64,000 nt of DNA from Variovorax sp. PAMC28562 (GTDB taxonomy: Bacteria; Pseudomonadota; Gammaproteobacteria; Burkholderiales; Burkholderiaceae_C): NCBI RefSeq assembly GCF_014303735.1, contig NZ_CP060296.1, positions 3,679,501 through 3,743,500 on the forward strand. Direction: 5' to 3'. How positions within the stretch are numbered: the stretch's first letter is position 1; every line of letters begins with the position of its first letter. A model generated the notes under the pieces. That model ran no database searches, was not told the DNA's origin, and saw only the letters and a list, made by a program, of their open reading frames with translations. The position numbers and the translations under genes are program-made. Shown here piece after piece: positions 58,897 to 64,000 of this stretch.

Positions 58897-61086
58897 CTAA
58901 CGCGTCTTGGGCACCGACACGGTAAAAGTCACGCGGCTTCCGTCGTGGCTGTACTCCAGCTTGCCGCCATGCCCCTTCGCGATTTCGCTCGCGATGTACA
59001 GCCCCAGCCCGAGACCGCCGGGGTTTCGCACGTTGCCGATGGAGCGCGGCTTGAACGGATCGAAGAGCGTGCTGATCGACGTCTCCTCGATCGGCGGCGC
59101 CAAGTTGGCGACGCGGAGCACCACCATCGGGTCTTCGTCGGCCAAACGAACCCAGATCGACTCTCCAGCCACGCCGTGGTTGCGCGCGTTGCTGATCAGG
59201 TTGTTGACCACCTGCGACATGCGATCGGCATCGAAATCGGCATGCAGGGACGGCGGTAGCTCAGTGAATATCGCCACCTCCGGATGCGCAAGATGCGCAT
59301 CCTCGACCAGGCCGCGAACGAGCGCCGACACATCGCCAGGCACGCAGTTGAGTCCGAGCCCGAGTCCGGCCCGCAAGCGGCTCATCTCGAACACTTCACC
59401 GATCAGCCGCTGCATGCGTCCGATGGACGTAGAAATGCGTTTGCCATAGCCCGCGTGCCGATCGGGACTGCCCTGCTCCAGCATCAGGCCCATCATGCTG
59501 ATCGTCTGCAGCGGATCGCGCAGGTCGTGTCCGAGCACCGCAAGCAACTGCGCCCGGGCCATTTCCATGCGCGCGGCGCGTGCCGCACCGGCGCGCGCCA
59601 GCGACTCCATAAGGTCGTGCGCGATGACGCGGTCGGCGTCGTCCCAAGCCACGGAAGTGCCTTCGACCGTCTGCCGCCATTCGGCCAGCGAGCCTTGCGG
59701 CGTCAGGCGCGCGCCGAGCGGGCCGATGCGCTCGAGCTTGGCCGGAATGCCGCTCCACACAATGGTTTCGACCTGTTCGCGTCGCAGCAGAACGATCCAG
59801 CCGCGGTTCACCCGGTCGATGCACAGCGCCATGAATCCGAAGAAAGGTTGCAGTGCCAGACGCAGCGCTTCGGGCAGTTTGGCGGATTCGTGCAGCGCGA
59901 TCAGGTCCTGCTCTGCGGTGTCGAGCCAGTGCAGCAGTTGGGCTGCGCTTTCCTTGGGCAACGCATCGCACGACATCAGTCCGCCGTAGCTGCACAAGGT
60001 GGCGTCGAACGACATCACGCGGCCGAGCGCGTCGGTCATGTCCGGAAAGGCGGTCGCGAAGTCGTCGCTGCCAAGCAGCAGGTCTGTCAGATTTTTACGA
60101 ACCTCGACCGCAGCCAGCCGTCGCTTGGCGTCCAGCCGTTCGACCGCGCTTTGGACCGAAGACGACAGCACGTGCGACAGCACATCGCACGTCATGCGTA
60201 CCGCATACGGCACGCGGTGTGCCGTGCCGTGATGACAGGCGATCAAGCCCCAAAGCCGCCCATTCACCACGATAGACAAGCTCATCGAGGCACAGACCTG
60301 AATATTCTTCAGGTACTCGATGTGGATCGGCGAGACGCTGCGCAAGACCGAGTAACTCAGATCGAGGGCGCGATCGGTCGGATCGTGCGCATCGATGGGC
60401 ACCTGCTCGTCGTGCACGTCGGCAATCAAGCGCAGCGGATTGCGCACGTACAGCGCTCGCGCCTGCACCGGAATGTCGGAGGCCGGAAAGCGGCGACCCA
60501 GAAACGGCTCGAGCGACGGGATGCGCACTTCTTCCACAACCTCGCCGCTGTCGTCCTGGTGAAAGCGATAGGCCATCACGCGGTCGAAGCCGGTGAGTTT
60601 GCGCACCGTTTCGACCGCTTCCGAAAGCATGGTGGAGATGTCGCGTCGACTGCGCATCTGACCCATGCTGCGATGGGCCAGCAATGCGAATGCGGCAAGA
60701 TCCTGATCGCGTGCCGCACGCTGTTCGAGCTCCACGATCACGCGGCCGTCGTAGGTGTGGAGCACGACGTCGAAGACGCGCTCTCCGGATGCCAATTCCA
60801 TGGTGAGCGGCGCGCTCTCCCGTCCGGTCTCGGCGTCTCGCAGCGCGGCAGTTATCGCAGCCCAGAAGGCGGCTTCAGAATCAGGAAACGTGATCGGCAA
60901 ACCCTGGCCAGGCTTCGGCAGGCTGGTGATTACATTGCCTGCATTGCGGCTCGCATGGGTGAGTCGGCCCCGCAGATCGAATGCAATGAGCGCCCCGTGC
61001 GGCTGAATGTGCCCGGGCACATGGATCGGCTCTCGATCGCAGTTGTCCAGGTCGATGGTCGAGAGATCGACCACCACCCGCGTCAC
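58897..61086 (-). CDS. bphP: Bacteriophytochrome sensor histidine kinase
   Basis: The 729-residue photoreceptor has the PAS-GAF-PHY core and a kinase module. Cys16 (LDNCDREPIHVPGHIQPHG) is the expected biliverdin attachment site. The GAF landmarks RRFPASDIPVQARALYVRNPLRLIADV and SPIHIEYLKNIQVCASMSLSI are intact. The kinase has H-box LGHDLRDPLQTI, N-box NNLISNARNHG and glycine box GGLGLGLYIASEI. It starts at GTG 61086, preceded by AGAGG. A single-domain response regulator lies upstream on the same strand. No heme oxygenase gene is in the window. Confidence 0.92.
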   Translation of the reverse strand: MTRVVVDLSTIDLDNCDREPIHVPGHIQPHGALIAFDLRGRLTHASRNAGNVITSLPKPGQGLPITFPDSEAAFWAAITAALRDAETGRESAPLTMELASGERVFDVVLHTYDGRVIVELEQRAARDQDLAAFALLAHRSMGQMRSRRDISTMLSEAVETVRKLTGFDRVMAYRFHQDDSGEVVEEVRIPSLEPFLGRRFPASDIPVQARALYVRNPLRLIADVHDEQVPIDAHDPTDRALDLSYSVLRSVSPIHIEYLKNIQVCASMSLSIVVNGRLWGLIACHHGTAHRVPYAVRMTCDVLSHVLSSSVQSAVERLDAKRRLAAVEVRKNLTDLLLGSDDFATAFPDMTDALGRVMSFDATLCSYGGLMSCDALPKESAAQLLHWLDTAEQDLIALHESAKLPEALRLALQPFFGFMALCIDRVNRGWIVLLRREQVETIVWSGIPAKLERIGPLGARLTPQGSLAEWRQTVEGTSVAWDDADRVIAHDLMESLARAGAARAARMEMARAQLLAVLGHDLRDPLQTISMMGLMLEQGSPDRHAGYGKRISTSIGRMQRLIGEVFEMSRLRAGLGLGLNCVPGDVSALVRGLVEDAHLAHPEVAIFTELPPSLHADFDADRMSQVVNNLISNARNHGVAGESIWVRLADEDPMVVLRVANLAPPIEETSISTLFDPFKPRSIGNVRNPGGLGLGLYIASEIAKGHGGKLEYSHDGSRVTFTVSVPKTR

Positions 61087-61271
61087 GACACCTCTAACGA
61101 TGACGGACAGAGCGCTCGGAAAAAGTGAGTCGGACCGCAGCAGCAGCGACGTGCCCGCCTGCGGGGCAATGAGAGCGGGTGACGAGCAGTTAACATTTAG
61201 AGGAAGGGTACTCTCATTTGCTTACTGAAGAACCTGCCGTCGCGCAGGCCGTATGCACACAACCGAAACAA

Positions 61272-61652
61272 CTAAGCCGCCCCGCTTTCGACGATGCGCA
61301 CGTAATCGAGAAACTCGTCGAGTTCCGTCGATTTGTCGAACACGGCATCGGCTCCGAGCGCCGCGCAACGCGAACGCAGATTAGGGGTGGCGTAATTGCT
61401 CAGCACCACCACCCGCTGCAGCGGACTGCGCTCGCGAATGGCGCCCAGCACCGCGAGGCCATTGCCCTCTGCAAGAAACAGATCGACGACAGCCAGATCC
61501 CAGGCGTTGCGGTTCGCCTGCAACCAGCGGTTGGATTCAAGTGCCCCGTTTGAAAAACTGACGACCTCGATCGCGGCCAGCTCGACCAGTGTCTCGATCA
61601 GGTTGGTTCTGATCAAAGGGTTGTCCTCGACAATGAAAACGCGAAGCGCCAT
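61272..61652 (-). CDS. Single-domain response regulator (CheY-like)
   Basis: The 126-residue receiver begins ALRVFIVEDNPLIRTNLIETL, with the acidic pair Glu-Asp, the phosphoacceptor aspartate in LAVVDLFLAEG and the conserved lysine in VFDKSTELDE. There is no output domain. It sits 185 bp upstream of bphP on the same strand and is the probable phosphate acceptor for that kinase. ATG 61652 gives a standard receiver. Confidence 0.88.
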   Translation of the reverse strand: MALRVFIVEDNPLIRTNLIETLVELAAIEVVSFSNGALESNRWLQANRNAWDLAVVDLFLAEGNGLAVLGAIRERSPLQRVVVLSNYATPNLRSRCAALGADAVFDKSTELDEFLDYVRIVESGAA

Positions 61653-61794
61653 CTGATTTTCGGTCCTGCGGGATGGTTGCCACGCTCGCCTCCGGGTGGA
61701 CAGCGCAAAATCGATTGTCAGGCGCCAACGGCACCCTCTCCTGTCGGACTGAGCGCCGTCCAGACCAATGCACGTTGCAGCGCGCTCAAGAAAC

Positions 61795-62085
61795 TCAGAC
61801 GCCTTCGATGATCCGGATATCGCGCTCGGCGCCATCGCCCAGTGCTGCCAGCGCCTCCTGATAGGCCGCACTGTCATGCGCGGCCATCGCCTGCGCGACG
61901 CTGTCGAACTCGATCAGCACTGTGCGCGTCATCAGGCCGTGTTCGTAGACCTTGGCCGGGTCGCCGCGCGCCAGGAAGCGGGCGCCGTTGGCGGTGAGCG
62001 CGGGGCCGGCCAGCTTGGCGTAGGCAGCCAGCTTGTCGGAATCTTTGACCGCGCGGTAGGTACTTACCCAATAGGCTTTTGGCAT
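61795..62085 (-). CDS. DUF1330 protein
   Basis: The 96-residue dimeric alpha-beta barrel-type protein matches DUF1330: KAYWVSTYRAVKDSDKLAAYAKLAGPALTANGARFLARG, VLIEFDSVAQAMAAHDSAAYQEALAALG. Its function is unknown. Confidence 0.9.
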   Translation of the reverse strand: MPKAYWVSTYRAVKDSDKLAAYAKLAGPALTANGARFLARGDPAKVYEHGLMTRTVLIEFDSVAQAMAAHDSAAYQEALAALGDGAERDIRIIEGV

Positions 62086-62176
62086 GGTGTTCTCGTGTCC
62101 TTGTTTTCAGGGCAATTAGAACCCGCGACTGTGCCGCGGGTCTTGGAGCGCGGCAAGTCCCGCCGCGACCTGACGT

Positions 62177-62563
62177 TCACTTCTTGCAGTCGCCACCCGC
62201 CGAGACGGAGCCATCCTTGCACTCGGTCAGGATGACATCTTTCTTGGCCCGCGGAACTGCAGCGGGAGTGCCGGACGTTGCGCTGGCCGAGCCGGTCATA
62301 GCCGATGAGGACGGCGCATCCATCTGCTGGTACACGATCGACTTGGCGCCCATCTCGCAACTCCCGACCACCTTGCCACGTGTGCCGGAAGCGGCGCCTG
62401 CGTCCACTATGGTCACGGCGAAATTGGCCACGCCGGACGCTGCGATCTTGGCTTCGATCTGCGAGCGCAATGCATCGCAGTTGCCGGCGGCGCTGGCGGT
62501 GCCGACCGTACCGGCCGCAGCGGCAAACGCGAGGACCAGTGGAATCAACGGGAGTTTCATCAT
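62177..62563 (-). CDS. DUF1161 periplasmic protein
   Basis: The protein of about 128 residues has a signal peptide (ending TASA) and the DUF1161 pattern NCDALRSQIEAKIAASGVANFAVTIVDA followed by GKVVGSCEMGAKSIVYQ. A Ser/Thr/Ala-rich linker and a second cysteine pair (ILTECKDG...GDCKK) close the protein. GAGG about nine bases upstream favours ATG 62563. The function is unknown. Confidence 0.85.
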   Translation of the reverse strand: MMKLPLIPLVLAFAAAAGTVGTASAAGNCDALRSQIEAKIAASGVANFAVTIVDAGAASGTRGKVVGSCEMGAKSIVYQQMDAPSSSAMTGSASATSGTPAAVPRAKKDVILTECKDGSVSAGGDCKK

Positions 62564-62753
62564 CGGTGCTTGCCTCGAAAAAGAGTGCATGGGCGAAACA
62601 GTCTAGCGCTCAGACCGAAAGAGGCCTGCACTTGCAAGTGCTCGCGCCGAAGGCGCTGTCGATGTCGATCTCGGTGTCTTGCCTCCGTGGTTGAATTCAT
62701 GAGATGTCGAACGCTCAGCACCACCGCTCACCCTGCCCACACGCAAGCACGCC

Positions 62754-63698
62754 ATGTTGATCATCGATGCGCCGACGACGCAGCAGGCGTTGCCCTTTCC
62801 CACGTTGATCGAGGCGTTACGTCGCATGTTCCTTGCGGGCTGCGAGGTACCGCAGCGCCATGTCCACCAGGTGGCGGCGATCGCACCCGAGCGACCGTCG
62901 GGCGTCACTTCGCTGGTCATGTCGGCATGGAACGCGCGCTACTACGGCGTCAAGATCGTCAACATCGCGCCGGGCAATGCAGCGCTTGGATTGGCCGGGC
63001 TTCACTCCAGCTACCTGCTGCACGACGCGACGACAGGCGTGCCCCTGGCATTGATCGATGGCGATGCAATCACCGCGCGGCGCACGGCAGCCGCCTCTGC
63101 CCTTGCGGCCTCCTTGCTGGCGCGTGATGACGCACGGCATCTGCTGGTGGTCGGTGCGGGAAAGGTCGCCCGATTGCTTCCCGAAGCCTATCGCGCAGTA
63201 CGGGCCATCGATCGCGTCACTGTCTGGGCGCGGTCATCGGACCAGGCCGCAGCGCTGGTAAGCGAGCTGTTCGTTGCAGGCATCGAAGCGACAGCTTCGA
63301 CCGACCTCGCCGCCGCCGTCGCAGAAGCCGATGTCGTGAGTTGCGCCACGATGGCCACGTCGCCAGTGGTGTTCGGCCAGTGGCTGGCAACCGGCAGTCA
63401 TCTGGATCTGATCGGCGGCTTCACCCCGGCGATGCGCGAGACCGACGATGCCTGTTTCATGGGCGCGAGCATCTTCGTGGACACCGAAGAGGCGCTGCAA
63501 AAGAGCGGCGACTTGCTGGGTCCAATGGAACGCGGCGTGTTCGAGGCGACCGACGTCAAGGCCACGCTGGCGCAACTGATGGCGGGCGAAAGATCGGGCC
63601 GGAGCAATGCATCGGAGCGCACCGTGTTCAAGTCCGTGGGTACAGCACTCGAAGACCTCGCTGCAGCGGTGTTGGTCTACGAATCGCAACGCGCGTAG
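62754..63698 (+). CDS. Ornithine cyclodeaminase/mu-crystallin-family protein
   Basis: The 314-residue protein has the family layout: an N-terminal substrate domain with GVKIVNIAPGNAALGLAGLHSSYLLHDATTGVPLALIDGDAITARRTAAASALA, then a Rossmann domain with LLVVGAGKVARLLPEAYRAV and DLIGGFTPAMRETDD. Members include ornithine cyclodeaminase, alanine dehydrogenase and ketimine reductase. The exact reaction cannot be assigned. Confidence 0.9.
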   Translation: MLIIDAPTTQQALPFPTLIEALRRMFLAGCEVPQRHVHQVAAIAPERPSGVTSLVMSAWNARYYGVKIVNIAPGNAALGLAGLHSSYLLHDATTGVPLALIDGDAITARRTAAASALAASLLARDDARHLLVVGAGKVARLLPEAYRAVRAIDRVTVWARSSDQAAALVSELFVAGIEATASTDLAAAVAEADVVSCATMATSPVVFGQWLATGSHLDLIGGFTPAMRETDDACFMGASIFVDTEEALQKSGDLLGPMERGVFEATDVKATLAQLMAGERSGRSNASERTVFKSVGTALEDLAAAVLVYESQRA

Positions 63699-64000
63699 TT
63701 GCCCAAGTGCCAGCCGGCTTGTCGGCCTGCATCGCAGGTATCGCCGCACGCATCGAGCGCGAATTCTTGCGCTGGAACGACTTCGACAAGAGCGCACGCG
63801 TAGCAGCTTATTCGGATGTAGGCGTCATAGAGCTGATGCCCATCGCCGACACTTCGCAGTTCGCCTTCAAGATGTGCTGATAGGCGCGCTGGAACCCGAG
63901 AAGGATCTGGTTGCGCTCGAGGTAGGCATCCAAGGTGATCGGACCGGTGTGCCTCTTCTCGCTCTATCACCTGATGGAAGTGGAGTCGTGGCTAAAGTGA
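63699..64000. other. Window end; no gene that can be supported
   Basis: On the minus strand a frame reads GPITLDAYLERNQILLGFQR but opens after a stop (TAG at about 63964-63966) without a good start. On the plus strand, IGALEPEKDLVALEVGIQGD runs off toward a terminal frameshift. Either could be a fragment of a gene beyond the window. Neither could be identified. Confidence 0.3.

Noticed and set aside
59284..61128. 614-codon plus-strand frame opposite bphP
   Set aside because: Same reason: the minus strand carries an intact bacteriophytochrome, and the antisense product shows no domain.
1..64000. CRISPR array, prophage, integron or restriction/defence island
   Set aside because: No regularly spaced repeats, integrase, capsid, methylase or known defence gene was seen; the window reads as metabolic, regulatory and envelope genes.

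Overview
The window is GC-rich, gene-dense chromosomal DNA from a betaproteobacterium of the order Burkholderiales, most likely a Comamonadaceae member such as Variovorax. This is inferred from the gene families present: a Bug-type solute-binding protein, a HiPIP, CadR/CadA, DmeR/DmeF, DUF3455 and DUF883 proteins, and many LysR/IclR/LacI-controlled catabolic operons. No sequence search was possible. No rRNA, tRNA, CRISPR array, prophage or intact insertion sequence was seen.

Layout. (1) 1-7.9 kb is a sugar-acid island: a 2-hydroxyacid dehydrogenase, a gluconate 5-dehydrogenase-like SDR and an L-idonate 5-dehydrogenase-like enzyme, then a LacI repressor divergent from a complete ribose-type ABC importer. 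A perfect GTTACCGGTAAC palindrome lies between the repressor and the importer. (2) 8.4-13.6 kb holds a degenerate class III cyclase-like membrane protein translationally coupled to an OmpA-like lipoprotein, then yghU, a Skp-like chaperone and an FMN reductase. (3) 13.6-18.4 kb holds an IS3-type remnant, a CHASE2 histidine kinase whose partner response regulator has lost its receiver domain, and a LysR/SDR divergent pair. (4) 18.6-22.5 kb holds an orphan Bug protein, an AI-2E family permease and an alpha/beta hydrolase. (5) 22.5-33.7 kb is the most interesting region. A nine-gene minus-strand operon encodes a branched-chain-amino-acid-type ABC importer, a two-subunit aconitase/LeuCD-like hydratase, a VAO-type FAD oxidoreductase and a metallo-beta-lactamase-fold hydrolase. 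Beside it are an IclR regulator and an isocitrate-lyase/PEP-mutase-superfamily lyase. The palindrome CCACAATGTGG recurs in front of the operon, the regulator and the lyase, which defines a local regulon.

(6) 33.9-38.5 kb holds a PRISE-like reductase, a DOPA-dioxygenase-like protein, a DUF3455 lipoprotein, an ECF sigma/anti-sigma pair, a 55-residue DUF2256 protein and an SDR lacking the catalytic tyrosine. (7) 38.6-41.4 kb is the cadR/cadA metal resistance pair with a classic MerR-type promoter. (8) 41.4-50 kb holds a Tat lipoprotein/HiPIP pair, an M20 deacylase, a tRNA-modifying DTW protein, a degenerate LytM factor followed by a decayed map fragment, a GST and several small unknown proteins, two of which look like diverged paralogues. 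(9) 50-51.4 kb is dmeR/dmeF with an RcnR-type operator. (10) 51.4-55.3 kb is a TauD/SsuABC-like operon whose ATPase has a REP-like palindrome translated into its N-terminus. (11) 55.5-64 kb holds a Blc lipocalin, a DUF883 protein, a benzoylformate decarboxylase, a bacteriophytochrome kinase with a single-domain response regulator, DUF1330 and DUF1161 proteins, and an ornithine-cyclodeaminase-family protein.

Functionally, region 1 imports a sugar or sugar acid and interconverts idonate, keto-gluconates and gluconate. Region 5 probably imports an organic acid (or a precursor with a lactone or oxidisable group), oxidises or opens it, hydrates a C=C bond and cleaves the resulting substituted malate. 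Regions 7 and 9 export divalent metals. Region 10 is a sulfonate/sulfate-ester-type scavenging system.
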